Source: Bacteroidales bacterium (lineage in GTDB: Bacteria; Bacteroidota; Bacteroidia; Bacteroidales; VadinHA17). Taken from it: a stretch of DNA of 64,000 nt. Shown piece after piece: positions 46,088-55,020 of this stretch. The translations under genes and the position numbers were made by a program. Where the stretch lies: contig WXFD01000010.1 of the NCBI GenBank assembly GCA_009877105.1, forward strand, positions 1 through 64,000. Direction: 5' to 3'. The notes under the pieces are model-generated. The model saw nothing but the letters and a program-made list of their open reading frames with translations, was not told the origin of the DNA and did not search any database. Every line of letters begins with the position of its first letter. Positions within the stretch are counted from its first letter, which is position 1.

Positions 46088-47155
46088 TCAGGGTTCCCTG
46101 CATTCTAGAAGCAGGGTGGCAATTATTGTTTCCCGTTTATCGAAAAGCCTGTAGAATCCGTCGAGGTATCTGATTATTTCCCTTTTTGACCTGTCGCTCA
46201 GATAGGCGAAATCATTTACTGTCCGGTAAAACTCGTCCTTTCTGGCGATAAATTCATCCAGTGCATTCCTGAATTCTTCCCTGCTCCTGCATGAGCCAAG
46301 ATATAACCTTTCCTTCACCGATTTGATTGGCAGTGTTTCAAAGGGAACCGCATATTCAGCATTAATCAGTCCGGAGTAGTCAAAATCGTAGGGAACGATC
46401 ATTGCCAGTTCCGGCTGTTCCGAGAATGGCTGCTGAAACAGGTGGACATTGTGCATGTTAGGGATCGACCAGTCGGTGTTCCCTATCATATAGTTGAAGA
46501 TCGCACATCTGTCCAGCATCTCCGGCTTGATAAAACTTCTTGACAGTTTGACATTCTTAAGTTCAAAGGAACCGGTTCTTTTCTCAAATACCCTGACAGG
46601 CTCAATAGCAAACCCATATTGTTTCAATGGTTTGCCGGGCTTTGCGGTGTTGTACAGGTTTATCCTGAAAAGACGTACCCTCAGACTGTTTTCGGTAAGG
46701 ACGTTATATAGCTTGTAGATCAGGTATTCCCTGAGTACATAATCCTCATATCCCAGTTTGCAGTAGGGTACAACCTTGAGCTTGTTTATACCAACGAATT
46801 CCCCGTCCTTTGAGTCTTTCATCCTGAAATTCAAGAAAAACGGAGGAAAGTCACATATTTTCCTTCGGATCTCGCCCCTGGCCCGGATCTTTATTTTTTT
46901 ACTGACTGAATCATTTTCATCGGTATAATATGTGAGAACGGCATTAAGATATGTGGTGTCGGACCTTTTCCTCTTATATTGGCTTATATCGAACCTGAGT
47001 GAGATATCCAGCGGCTTATCCGAGTCAAAAAGCCTGACACTGACATCCTGCGTATCGCTGACGGCTGCCTGAAAGATCAGGGAATCGCTCTGGCCTGAAA
47101 GAGGCTGAACAAGAAAAATGGCAGGAAAAAGCAGGGCTAAAATGAATTTTTTCAT
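46088..47155 (-). CDS. Exported CotH-kinase-like protein
   Basis: 355 residues with a signal peptide (ending QPLSGQ). The stretch KKIKIRARGEIRRKICDFPP, then CAIFNYMIGNTDWSIPNMHN and MIVPYDFDYSGLINAEY, resembles CotH-type protein kinases in having RG....C..PP and N..GN.D....N followed by PYDFD. Relatives occur in many Bacteroidota as exported proteins of unknown function. It stands alone. The assignment is tentative. Confidence 0.6.
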   Translation of the reverse strand: MKKFILALLFPAIFLVQPLSGQSDSLIFQAAVSDTQDVSVRLFDSDKPLDISLRFDISQYKRKRSDTTYLNAVLTYYTDENDSVSKKIKIRARGEIRRKICDFPPFFLNFRMKDSKDGEFVGINKLKVVPYCKLGYEDYVLREYLIYKLYNVLTENSLRVRLFRINLYNTAKPGKPLKQYGFAIEPVRVFEKRTGSFELKNVKLSRSFIKPEMLDRCAIFNYMIGNTDWSIPNMHNVHLFQQPFSEQPELAMIVPYDFDYSGLINAEYAVPFETLPIKSVKERLYLGSCRSREEFRNALDEFIARKDEFYRTVNDFAYLSDRSKREIIRYLDGFYRLFDKRETIIATLLLECREP

Positions 47156-47330
47156 ACAGGTAAGATTGGGTTAGCGGAAAGTAATACAGCTGATGATTTT
47201 AAACCAAGATAAACAAAACAGGAAATCCGGGACAGCATGTTTTTAACATTATGCTGTATTATTCAACAACATGTTGCACGCAGCCGGCCAGGTATCCGGA
47301 TGCGGCATATGGTTGTGACCGGTAGAATGG

Positions 47331-49364
47331 TTATTTCCTGTTCAGTGCCAGGAAATCCATGACCTGGCGGTATACATTATCAGCTGTAAAGCCAAGCTTT
47401 TCGTCCAGTACCTTGTAAGGAGCGGAGAAGCCGAAACTGCTGACACCCCACACCCTGCCGAGGGACCCGGCAAGTCCGGCAAGCGTCACAGGCAGGCCTG
47501 CCGTGAGCCCGAATACCGGAATATTGTCGGGAATCACTGACTTCTGGTACTCTATACTCTGATTCCTGAACAGTCCTTCGGAAGGAGCCGAGACTATCCT
47601 GATCCTGAGATTGTGTTTTTTAAGCAGTTCGGCCCCCTCAAACAAGGTCGAGACTTCCGAACCGTTGGCAATCAGGATTATATCCGGTTTGCCTTCGCAG
47701 TCACTCACTATGTAAGCACCTTTTTCCAGCTGCAGTGCATCCGAATATCGGTTATTCGACGGTGAAGGCAGATCCTTGATGTTTTGCCTGCTAAGGATCA
47801 GGGCAGTAGGGGTACGTGTGTTTTCCAGCGCCATTTTCCATGCCACCGTGGTCTCATTTGCATCAGCCGGTCTGAGGACAAGCATGCTGTTGATTCCGCT
47901 GTGATTCCGGAGCTGCTCCATCAGGCGGATCTGTGCTTCCTGTTCCACAGGCTGATGCGTCGGGCCGTCCTCACCGACACGGAAGGCATCGTGTGTCCAG
48001 ATGTACCTGACAGGAAGTTCCATCAGGCACGCCAGCCTTACAGCCGGCTTCATATAATCAGAAAAAACAAAAAAGGTGCCGCATGCCGGGATGACGCCCC
48101 CGTGAAGGGCCATGCCGTTCATTACAGCAGCCATTGTCAGCTCTGCAACTCCTGCCTGGAGAAACGAGCCGGAAAAATCACCCCCGGAAAACGCTTTGGT
48201 GTGCTTCAGAAAACCATCGGTTTTGTCGGAATTCGAAAGATCCGCTGAAGCCACGATCATATTCCCCAGTTTTTGCGCAAGCATGCCAAGGACGGCAGAA
48301 GAGGCTGCCCTTGTCGCGGAGCCTTCTTTCTGGACAACTGAACTGAAGTCTGTTTCAGGTATCTTTCCCGAATAATACATCTCGAGCCTCTGAGCCGATT
48401 CCCTGTTCTCTTCCGCCCATTTCTTCTTCTTTTCCTTCCATTCTTCGGCCAGCTTTCTTTTTTTGTTCAGGATCCCCTTGTACAGATCCTTCACTTCATC
48501 AAAGATCATGAAAGGGTCATCCGGGTTGCCGCCCAGGTTTTTCACCGACTTTCCGAACGATCCGCCTGCTTCGCTAACCGGCATTCCATGGGTTGAAGTT
48601 TTCCTTTCAAAACTCTTCCCCTCATTGTCAAGCAGCCCCTTTCCCATGATTGTCCTGCCAATGATGATTGTCGGTCTTTCTTTCTCCCCGCAGGCATTGG
48701 TCAGGGCTTCCCTGATCTGGTTGTGGTCGTTGCCGTCGATGGTGATCACGTTCCATCCCCACGCCCTGTATTTTGCAGAAGTATCCTCTGCAGTGACGGC
48801 GCTGGTTTCAGTCGACAGCTGGATGTCATTTGAATCATAGAACAATATCAGATTATTCAGCCCGAGGAAACCGGCAAGACGGCCGGCACCCTGCGATATC
48901 TCTTCCTGTATCCCCCCGTCGGAAATGAACGCATAGGTTTTGTGGGCAAACAATTCCCCGAACCTGGCTGCAAGAAATCTTTCGGCAATTGCAGCGCCCA
49001 CAGCCATAGTATGTCCCTGTCCAAGCGGACCGGATGTGTTCTCTATGCCCCTGGCAACATCAAGCTCGGGATGACCTGGCGTCGGACTGCCCCATTGCCT
49101 GAAGCTTTTTAAATCATCAAGGGTGAAATGACCCGTAAGGGTCAGTACCGAATACAGCATCGGCGACATGTGACCCGGATCCAGGAAGAACCTGTCGCGG
49201 TTTATCCAGTATGGATCTCCGGGATCAAAATTCAGGAATTCTGAAAAGAGAATGTGGATAAAGTCGGCTCCGCCCATGGCGCCCCCGGGATGTCCCGATT
49301 TTGCCTTTTCCACCATCGCCATTGCCAGAATGCGAATATTGTCTGCAGCTTTTTGATTCAGCAT
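47331..49364 (-). CDS. tkt: Transketolase
   Basis: Single-chain transketolase of the pentose phosphate pathway, 677 residues, using thiamine diphosphate. GHPGGAMGGADFIH opens the protein. GHMSPMLYSVL and IENTSGPLGQGHTMAVGAA follow, with IWTHDAFRVGEDGPTHQPVEQ in the middle domain holding the catalytic His and the glutamate region. It is preceded by a strong promoter and is the last minus-strand gene after the hydrogenase operon, but it is probably transcribed on its own. Confidence 0.96.
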   Translation of the reverse strand: MLNQKAADNIRILAMAMVEKAKSGHPGGAMGGADFIHILFSEFLNFDPGDPYWINRDRFFLDPGHMSPMLYSVLTLTGHFTLDDLKSFRQWGSPTPGHPELDVARGIENTSGPLGQGHTMAVGAAIAERFLAARFGELFAHKTYAFISDGGIQEEISQGAGRLAGFLGLNNLILFYDSNDIQLSTETSAVTAEDTSAKYRAWGWNVITIDGNDHNQIREALTNACGEKERPTIIIGRTIMGKGLLDNEGKSFERKTSTHGMPVSEAGGSFGKSVKNLGGNPDDPFMIFDEVKDLYKGILNKKRKLAEEWKEKKKKWAEENRESAQRLEMYYSGKIPETDFSSVVQKEGSATRAASSAVLGMLAQKLGNMIVASADLSNSDKTDGFLKHTKAFSGGDFSGSFLQAGVAELTMAAVMNGMALHGGVIPACGTFFVFSDYMKPAVRLACLMELPVRYIWTHDAFRVGEDGPTHQPVEQEAQIRLMEQLRNHSGINSMLVLRPADANETTVAWKMALENTRTPTALILSRQNIKDLPSPSNNRYSDALQLEKGAYIVSDCEGKPDIILIANGSEVSTLFEGAELLKKHNLRIRIVSAPSEGLFRNQSIEYQKSVIPDNIPVFGLTAGLPVTLAGLAGSLGRVWGVSSFGFSAPYKVLDEKLGFTADNVYRQVMDFLALNRK

Positions 49365-49411
49365 AGTTTTGAAGAAATAAAATACCTGCCGTTAATGGTC
49401 AGAACGGAAAC

Positions 49412-49442
49412 AAAATTAAAATATATAGTGGATTGTACAATG
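49412..49442 (-). promoter_or_regulatory. Promoter of the transketolase gene
   Basis: Minus strand: ATTG (49442-49439), a 19-bp spacer and a perfect TAATTTTG (49419-49412), 47 bp before the ATG. It separates tkt from the hydrogenase operon. Confidence 0.6.
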
Positions 49443-49472
49443 AAAACCGGTCAGCCTGATTACCTAACAGGA

Positions 49473-49883
49473 TTACAGATATTTTTTGTCTTCCTCGGGA
49501 ATATCGAAATACTTGTTGTATTTAACAGCATCCGGGCCAATCTTCTCAACTGTTGAACCGCTGATCTTGAATGTGCATTTTTCACCGACAATATCAGAGA
49601 AGTATATGTCAAACTCTTCTCCCTTGTCATCAATCATTTTGATCCTGACAAGATGGTCGTATTTCAGGCTGTTAAGGTGGGCATGACAGATGGGACAGTT
49701 AATAAGGTATTCCTCTCCTTCTTCGATCTGAAAGGTTGGATGTGTCGTCACTGTGTAGTTTCCAAGCTCAGGATTGAGGTAGAGCAATCCCTTTTTGGAG
49801 CTGTTGAGTTTCGTGGCTGAAAGGATTATCGAAGTTTTTACATTCAAAACTCCCCTGCATGCCTTGCATAGGTATTGTGTCAT
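49473..49883 (-). CDS. Zinc-ribbon protein at the end of the hydrogenase operon, unknown
   Basis: 136 residues with two CxxC knuckles (CKACRG near the start and CPICHAHL near 65) likely to hold zinc, then a beta-rich C-terminal part (VRIKMIDDKGEEFDIYFSD). It follows the maturation protease by 15 bp on the same strand. It lacks the N-terminal MHE of HypA, so it is not an ordinary nickel chaperone. A role in hydrogenase assembly is inferred only from position. Confidence 0.7.
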   Translation of the reverse strand: MTQYLCKACRGVLNVKTSIILSATKLNSSKKGLLYLNPELGNYTVTTHPTFQIEEGEEYLINCPICHAHLNSLKYDHLVRIKMIDDKGEEFDIYFSDIVGEKCTFKISGSTVEKIGPDAVKYNKYFDIPEEDKKYL

Positions 49884-49898
49884 AAGGTAACCTCCTGT

Positions 49899-50360
49899 TT
49901 ATTTGGTTTTGTTGATTATGCCAATCAGTCTGTCTGCTTCCTGCCTGACAATATACGAGATTTTTTCTCCAAATTCAATTTTTTCAGGCTGAATTCCTGT
50001 AATAAATATCTCCATTTTGAAAAAATCGGCGAATCTTGCAAGGGAAATATTGTGAGTATTGAAAGTCATATCCTGCAAACCGGTTATCGGTAGGGTTTTG
50101 ATTGTACCGGGCCTTGCCCCCATATCCACCGCATCAAGAAGCACAAGGATATCCGGACCGATTGAATTGATCTTGCCGATATAGTTCCCGATCCCGGTCT
50201 CGACAGTAAGGACTGAAATATCATTGCGCGGCACAATCCTGTTGCTTATGTAAACGCCTGTTCCGTCGTCGCACTTCAGGACATTACCGACACCGACAAA
50301 GAGCTTTTTTTTATCTTTTGCCGCTAATATTTCCTCAAGAAGTTCAGGCACCTTCCACAA
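49899..50360 (-). CDS. Hydrogenase maturation endopeptidase (HycI/HyaD family)
   Basis: 153 residues. GVGNVLKCDDGTGVYISNR is the family signature with the nickel-contacting Asp, and VLLDAVDMGARPG and FNTHNISLARFADFF supply the second Asp and the His. These proteases clip the tail of the large subunit after nickel is inserted; the large subunit of this operon ends in a 39-residue tail after DPCYCCTER. The start overlaps the ferredoxin gene by 17 bp. Confidence 0.92.
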   Translation of the reverse strand: MWKVPELLEEILAAKDKKKLFVGVGNVLKCDDGTGVYISNRIVPRNDISVLTVETGIGNYIGKINSIGPDILVLLDAVDMGARPGTIKTLPITGLQDMTFNTHNISLARFADFFKMEIFITGIQPEKIEFGEKISYIVRQEADRLIGIINKTK

Positions 50361-50964
50361 TATATTTTACCAGTACCTGCCTCAGGCAGTTAGGGCATAT
50401 GACGTTAAACATGTCTTTTCTTTTCAGTTCGTCTGCAATCTCAACTTCCGTATCTTGTCCTTCAGAGAGTCTGAGTTTCTCATTCAGCATATTAAGATTC
50501 AGTATCGAGGAAAATGCACGGGGGCCAAGTTTCCTGTGCATATGACACAGATGCTCCCTGGTGGTGATAACTGCACTGCAGTTGCGGCATATCACCAGTT
50601 CCTTTTCCTGGTATTCCACCACCTTGTCCCTGTCGAATACCGCAATGTCATAAATCTTGTCTGACAGGATGACTCCCTTTCCGGTAATACAATGATCCTG
50701 GCACTGGCCGCAAAATATGCATTTGCCGTAATCTCTCCTTAATATTCGTATCTGTTTTTCCTTATCATCGGTAAATGTAATTGCCCCCGGCGGACACACG
50801 TTTGTGCATGTCTCGCAGCCGACGCAGTTTGCATCATCAACCACCGGTTTTCCCCTGAATTTTTCAAAGGGTACATGGGGTTCAGCCGGGAATTTCGATG
50901 TATAGGCAGGTGTGAACAGTGAAACAACTGCCTCCCTGAGTTCTCTTATTTTCGGATATTTCAT
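50344..50964 (-). CDS. NuoI/MbhN-like ferredoxin subunit of the hydrogenase
   Basis: 206 residues. Two 4Fe-4S motifs (CVGCETCTNVCP, CIFCGQCQDHC) correspond to NuoI/MbhN, the electron entry of group 4 hydrogenases. In the second the usual final CP is CI. The C-terminal part adds two CxxC pairs (CRNCSA, CPNCL) that normal NuoI lacks; they may bind zinc or another cluster. The start overlaps the MnhG-like gene by ATGA. Confidence 0.88.
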   Translation of the reverse strand: MKYPKIRELREAVVSLFTPAYTSKFPAEPHVPFEKFRGKPVVDDANCVGCETCTNVCPPGAITFTDDKEKQIRILRRDYGKCIFCGQCQDHCITGKGVILSDKIYDIAVFDRDKVVEYQEKELVICRNCSAVITTREHLCHMHRKLGPRAFSSILNLNMLNEKLRLSEGQDTEVEIADELKRKDMFNVICPNCLRQVLVKYIVEGA

Positions 50965-51287
50965 TTCACGGCATTCTTATAGTCGTCCTTAACGGTTCTT
51001 TTATCCAGCCCTGTTCCGAAATGGTAAGCTCCCCTGATCAGTGCATGAGCAGCCACCGTTGCACTGAAGAAAAGTATGGGTATGGCAATCAGGGCCTTCA
51101 TGCCTGCACTGCCGATGCCAAAATGGATCAGCGCCCCCAGGAGAATACTGCAGCATCCGAGCGTCACACATTTGGTTGCAGACTGCAGCCTGTTGTAAAC
51201 ATCGGGCAGGCGGATCAGACCAATGCATCCGAAGATATTGAATAAAACACCCGTGCATATCAGTATAACAGTGATCATATCATTCAT
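50961..51287 (-). CDS. MnhG/MbhC-like antiporter subunit
   Basis: 108 residues with three membrane helices (MITVILICTGVLFNIFGCIG first) and the RLPDVYNRLQSATK loop typical of MrpG. It is part of the Mrp-type cation/proton module. It overlaps the MnhF-like gene by 8 bp and the next ferredoxin by 4 bp. Confidence 0.9.
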   Translation of the reverse strand: MNDMITVILICTGVLFNIFGCIGLIRLPDVYNRLQSATKCVTLGCCSILLGALIHFGIGSAGMKALIAIPILFFSATVAAHALIRGAYHFGTGLDKRTVKDDYKNAVK

Positions 51288-51546
51288 TTAATTTTTTTCC
51301 GCTGAGATATTTCGCAAGTGTGAGGGTGCCTATGAAACTCAGGATTACCCAGGCGATCCCTATGTCGAGAATAAATGATTTTTCAGTCTGAACAGCAATA
51401 ATTGCGCAAATGCCCACCACTAGAATGCCGAAAATGTCAATCCCGACCATCCTGTCAGGTATGGTTGGCCCTATTATTATCCTGTATAGGCATGCAGCAC
51501 TCAATGCTATCTGTATGTAAAGCAGTACAGTCAGAAATTCAGTCAT
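51280..51546 (-). CDS. MnhF/MbhB-like antiporter subunit
   Basis: 88 residues with three helices and GPTIPDRMVGIDIFGI, the conserved loop of MrpF, where the Asp is important for ion transport in relatives. It overlaps its neighbours by 4 and 8 bp, so translation is coupled through the E-F-G trio. Confidence 0.9.
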   Translation of the reverse strand: MTEFLTVLLYIQIALSAACLYRIIIGPTIPDRMVGIDIFGILVVGICAIIAVQTEKSFILDIGIAWVILSFIGTLTLAKYLSGKKLNE

Positions 51547-52028
51547 TCTGCAAATCTTTTAATGTATTTTTCAAACAATCCGGTGATCATCCCGGTATAA
51601 ATTTCCGGATCCTCTGACCTGACAAAGATCCAATGGATATAAAACTCGTCACCGATCAGGTCAACTGTTATAGTGCCGGGCGTCATGGTTATTGAATTGG
51701 CCAGAATTGTCCTGGCAAAATCTGATCTGAGCGTGGTTCTTATCTTAACGATGCCCGGCTTTATGGGCATTGCCGGATGAAGCACCCTGTATGCCACATC
51801 AAAATTGGCTTTGATGCATTCCACTATGAAAACCGCAAGGTAAATCAGGAACCAGAAATACCTGTGCGGCTGAAGGAGTTTGCTGGGAGTTTTGAAATAC
51901 ATGTCCGAGAATATTGCTGCACTGAGCAGAGAAGCCAGGCCCCCAATGATAAGATTGGGTATTTTAAGGCTGAATGTCAGCAGCAGCCAGAATACCAGTG
52001 ATAATATAAAAACGGCAAGGTACCTCAT
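51543..52028 (-). CDS. MnhE/MbhA-like antiporter subunit
   Basis: 161 residues. N-terminal helices (YLAVFILSLVFWLLLTFSL) are followed by a cytosolic part with ILANSITMTPGTITVDL, the MrpE hallmark. It follows the MnhD-like gene by 1 bp and overlaps the MnhF-like gene by ATGA. Confidence 0.9.
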   Translation of the reverse strand: MRYLAVFILSLVFWLLLTFSLKIPNLIIGGLASLLSAAIFSDMYFKTPSKLLQPHRYFWFLIYLAVFIVECIKANFDVAYRVLHPAMPIKPGIVKIRTTLRSDFARTILANSITMTPGTITVDLIGDEFYIHWIFVRSEDPEIYTGMITGLFEKYIKRFAE

Positions 52029-52029
52029 G

Positions 52030-53568
52030 TCAGCTTCCTGTTATAAGGGATGAATATTTCAAAGGATCCGTGAGTATATTTATTGCAGGCTCAAGTATTG
52101 TCTCCCTGATCCCGGGAAATGCCAGGAGACTCAGCAGAATGCAAAGAATTCCCATGATTACCATACTGAACACCATTGGCAGGGGCACCTCCTTGTTTTT
52201 TTTGTCATCCTTGTTTTCAGGCTTGTTGTAAAAGGCATATCTCTGGAATTTGAGGAATGATGCCAGGGTAATAATGCTTACTACGACGGCCAGGGCTGCA
52301 AGCAGATAGAATCCGGCCATAATGGCAGCAATGATTATTATGAGCTTGCTGAAGAAACCGTTGAATGGAGGTATTCCCGATATGGACATCGATGCGATGA
52401 AGGAAGTTGCATGCGTTGCCGGCATTGAACCTGCCAGTCCGCCCATTTCCTGGAGATCGCGTGTGCCGGTCGAGTACTCAATGGCTCCTGCATTGAAAAA
52501 AAGAAGGCCTTTAAAGGCAGCATGATTAACGAGGTGGAAGAGCCCTCCCGCAATTGCAAGTGCTGCGATCTCAGGACTTTTCCCCCGCGCGATGAGTATC
52601 ATTCCGATTCCTGTTGAAAGTATCACATATCCCATCTGGCTTATGCTGTGATAAGCCAGCAGTCGCTTGATATCCCATTGACCTATTGCAAGGAACACCC
52701 CAACAGCCATTGAAAGCGTACCCATTACAGTTATCAGGATGGAAATATTTTCGGTAACAATGAACATGTTGAAGAACAGCCTGATGATCACATAGATCCC
52801 CACAGCTTTTATGAAGACTCCCGAAAGCATGGCTGAGATGGGGGAGGGGGCCGATGAATGGGCATCCGGCAGCCATGCATGAAATGGGATCATTGCAGCC
52901 TTGAGCCCGAATCCGCCAAGCAGGAGTATCTGAACAAACAGGTAATACGTCCTGTCATATCCGGTGCTGAATACTTCCCTTATATCGGCAATATTCAGGG
53001 TTTTGGTTTTCCAGTAGATAAGGGCAATTCCCAAAAGAATTAGGAACGATGCCAGTGCTCCCAGTACCTGGTACTTGAATGAGGCCTCGAGCTCATTTTT
53101 TTCAACCCCGAAGGCAACAAGGGCGTAGGACGAAATGGCGGATACCTCCAGGAACACGAATATATTGAATATGTCTCCGCTCAGCACAACACCGTTCATG
53201 CCGCCGATCATCAGACAGAAAAGCGAGTAGTAATAGTTCTCCGATGTGTATCTTTTTATATATGGTATGGAATACAGGGCGGCCAGGACCCCGACGATGT
53301 TTATTATACACAGGACAATCACGGAAAAGCCGTCCATTACCATGTGTATCCCGATAGGGATTCCGTTAAGCGGTTCCCATCCTCCGACCTTGTAAACAGC
53401 TGTGTTTTCACCCGTGACAGCAAGGGAAAAGATGCTGAATGCAGCAAGTACCGTCAGTATCAGGGTAGTCAGATATCTGCCGAACCATACGGCGAACCTT
53501 CCGGTTATCATTATCAGGAAGGCTCCGGCAAGCGGGATCATTACAAAAAGCGGGATCAGCGGATTCAT
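52030..53568 (-). CDS. MnhD/MbhH-like antiporter subunit
   Basis: 512 residues with about 14 helices of the NuoL/M/N family. The key charges of ion translocation are present: Glu in FLEVSAISSYALVAFG (TM5) and Lys in SGVFIKAVGIYVIIRL (TM7), besides HAWLPDAHSSAPSPISA. It should move H+ or Na+ coupled to the redox part. It lies 3 bp after the MnhC-like gene. Confidence 0.93.
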   Translation of the reverse strand: MNPLIPLFVMIPLAGAFLIMITGRFAVWFGRYLTTLILTVLAAFSIFSLAVTGENTAVYKVGGWEPLNGIPIGIHMVMDGFSVIVLCIINIVGVLAALYSIPYIKRYTSENYYYSLFCLMIGGMNGVVLSGDIFNIFVFLEVSAISSYALVAFGVEKNELEASFKYQVLGALASFLILLGIALIYWKTKTLNIADIREVFSTGYDRTYYLFVQILLLGGFGLKAAMIPFHAWLPDAHSSAPSPISAMLSGVFIKAVGIYVIIRLFFNMFIVTENISILITVMGTLSMAVGVFLAIGQWDIKRLLAYHSISQMGYVILSTGIGMILIARGKSPEIAALAIAGGLFHLVNHAAFKGLLFFNAGAIEYSTGTRDLQEMGGLAGSMPATHATSFIASMSISGIPPFNGFFSKLIIIIAAIMAGFYLLAALAVVVSIITLASFLKFQRYAFYNKPENKDDKKNKEVPLPMVFSMVIMGILCILLSLLAFPGIRETILEPAINILTDPLKYSSLITGS

Positions 53569-53571
53569 ATA

Positions 53572-53910
53572 TTACCCCCTTAATTCTTTAATTTCCCTGA
53601 TGTCGAAAGTTCCGTATTTACGATAAAGCCTGATGATCACAGCCATAAGCATGGCTGTAGTCGCAAGGCCGATCACGATTGCGGTTAGCACAAGCGCCTG
53701 GGGCAGCGGATCAACGTAATTTTTCACCGGATCCGCGGGATCAACTATCGGAGCAATTCCCCCTTCGGTGTATCCTATCAGTGCAAGGAACAAAAACAGG
53801 CTGCATTCCATTAACGACAGGGATATGGCGATCTTGACCAGGTTTCTCCTGGTCAGGACACCGTAGAGACCGGTCAGGAACAGTACAAAACAAAGACAAT
53901 AGACGATCAT
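53572..53910 (-). CDS. MnhC/NuoK-like subunit (MbhG)
   Basis: 112 residues with three helices. GVLTRRNLVKIAISLSLMEC has the Glu of NuoK/MrpC within the membrane, and DPLPQALVLTAIVIGLATTA is the next conserved helix. It overlaps the MnhB-like gene by ATGA. Confidence 0.93.
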   Translation of the reverse strand: MIVYCLCFVLFLTGLYGVLTRRNLVKIAISLSLMECSLFLFLALIGYTEGGIAPIVDPADPVKNYVDPLPQALVLTAIVIGLATTAMLMAVIIRLYRKYGTFDIREIKELRG

Positions 53911-54344
53911 TCCGACATTTCTTCTTTAAATATTACCAGTGCAAGGAAAATTGTCACGATTGACGAGGCGACTTCTATCCCGACAAAAATATTGTACAAT
54001 GGCAGCATTCCCGCGCTTGCAAGTTCACCAGTGGTTCCCCGGGGCAGCCAGTTCAGAAAGAAAACACATGCTCCGGTAAAGAGCCCTGATAAAGCAAGAA
54101 AGGCAACAATGAGTATGGCAAGATTCTCATACATTGTCGATCCATGCTCTTTTCTGGTCAGCCTGATGAAATCGCTTCCGTATGCCAGGATAATGAGGAT
54201 GAACGAACCCGCAGCGATCACGCCTCCTGCAAATCCTCCCCCCGGAGTAAGATGCCCGTGGATGATAATGTAAATACCGTAAAGAAAGACCAGACCCGCC
54301 ATAAGCTGGGTGGTTTTCTTCACTATTGTCGTCATCCCCTTCAT
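53907..54344 (-). CDS. MnhB-like antiporter subunit (MbhF)
   Basis: 145 residues with four helices. GHLTPGGGFAGGVIAAGSFI is the MrpB/MnhB signature. A second in-frame ATG at 54335 is also possible. The 134 bp between it and the MbhD/E-like gene hold no gene or clear promoter and form the longest gap within the antiporter part. Confidence 0.92.
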   Translation of the reverse strand: MKGMTTIVKKTTQLMAGLVFLYGIYIIIHGHLTPGGGFAGGVIAAGSFILIILAYGSDFIRLTRKEHGSTMYENLAILIVAFLALSGLFTGACVFFLNWLPRGTTGELASAGMLPLYNIFVGIEVASSIVTIFLALVIFKEEMSE

Positions 54345-54478
54345 ATGTTTAGTGTTATATGCTTTCAGTTAATGTTGCTGATCCCGGTGTTACCGTTTTT
54401 TCAAATTGCTGTCTGATATATGGGTTTAAGGTGTGTTGATAATCCGTCTGCAGTCATTTTCATGGTACAATTTTCATA

Positions 54479-55006
54479 TCATTTTTTCCCCCTGATCCTG
54501 AGGATTGTCAGTACTCCGATTACGGCGGTGACAAGCACTGTTGCCTCACCGAGGGTATCATAGCCCCTGAAATCAAAAACAACCCCGGTTACAAGATTGG
54601 CACTGCCGGTTCTGTCTGCAGCACCCTTAATATATGCTTCAGACATACGCAGTGTTGTTCTGCCGAAATCGTCAAGTGCAGATGTTGAGATCCTGAAAAA
54701 GTGGAACAGGAGAATAATAAGCAGGAGCCCTGAAACAATTGCTATGTATCCCTGCAGGTCAGGTTTTACAAAAGGTTCCTGTCGGGAGCTGTCGAGCACC
54801 ACTGCCACCATTATTATGAGTGTTATTGTTTCCACTACTATCTGCACAATGGCGAGATCGGGGGCTTTCAGCAGAAGAAAGCAGATCACCAGTCCATATC
54901 CGACAATGCCACAGGCAATGACGGCCGAAAGCAAATCCCTGGCGTGCAATGCATAAATCGCTCCCAGGATCATGAGTGTGATAATAATGGACAGAGCGGT
55001 TTCCAT
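54479..55006 (-). CDS. MbhD/MbhE-like fused membrane subunit
   Basis: 175 residues from the ATG at 55006, 14 bp after the large antiporter gene. The N-terminal half ([18 protein letters not shown]) is the MbhD/DUF4040 type related to the C-terminal part of MrpA. The C-terminal half ([20 protein letters not shown]) is MbhE. In Pyrococcus these are separate; here they are joined in one chain. The subunit connects the antiporter and hydrogenase membrane arms. Confidence 0.88.
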   Translation of the reverse strand: METALSIIITLMILGAIYALHARDLLSAVIACGIVGYGLVICFLLLKAPDLAIVQIVVETITLIIMVAVVLDSSRQEPFVKPDLQGYIAIVSGLLLIILLFHFFRISTSALDDFGRTTLRMSEAYIKGAADRTGSANLVTGVVFDFRGYDTLGEATVLVTAVIGVLTILRIRGKK

Positions 55007-55020
55007 GATGACCTGTTTGT

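Noticed and set aside
47200..47290. Hairpin acagcat/atgctgt behind the transketolase gene as terminator
   Set aside because: No T-run follows on the minus strand, so termination is not supported.
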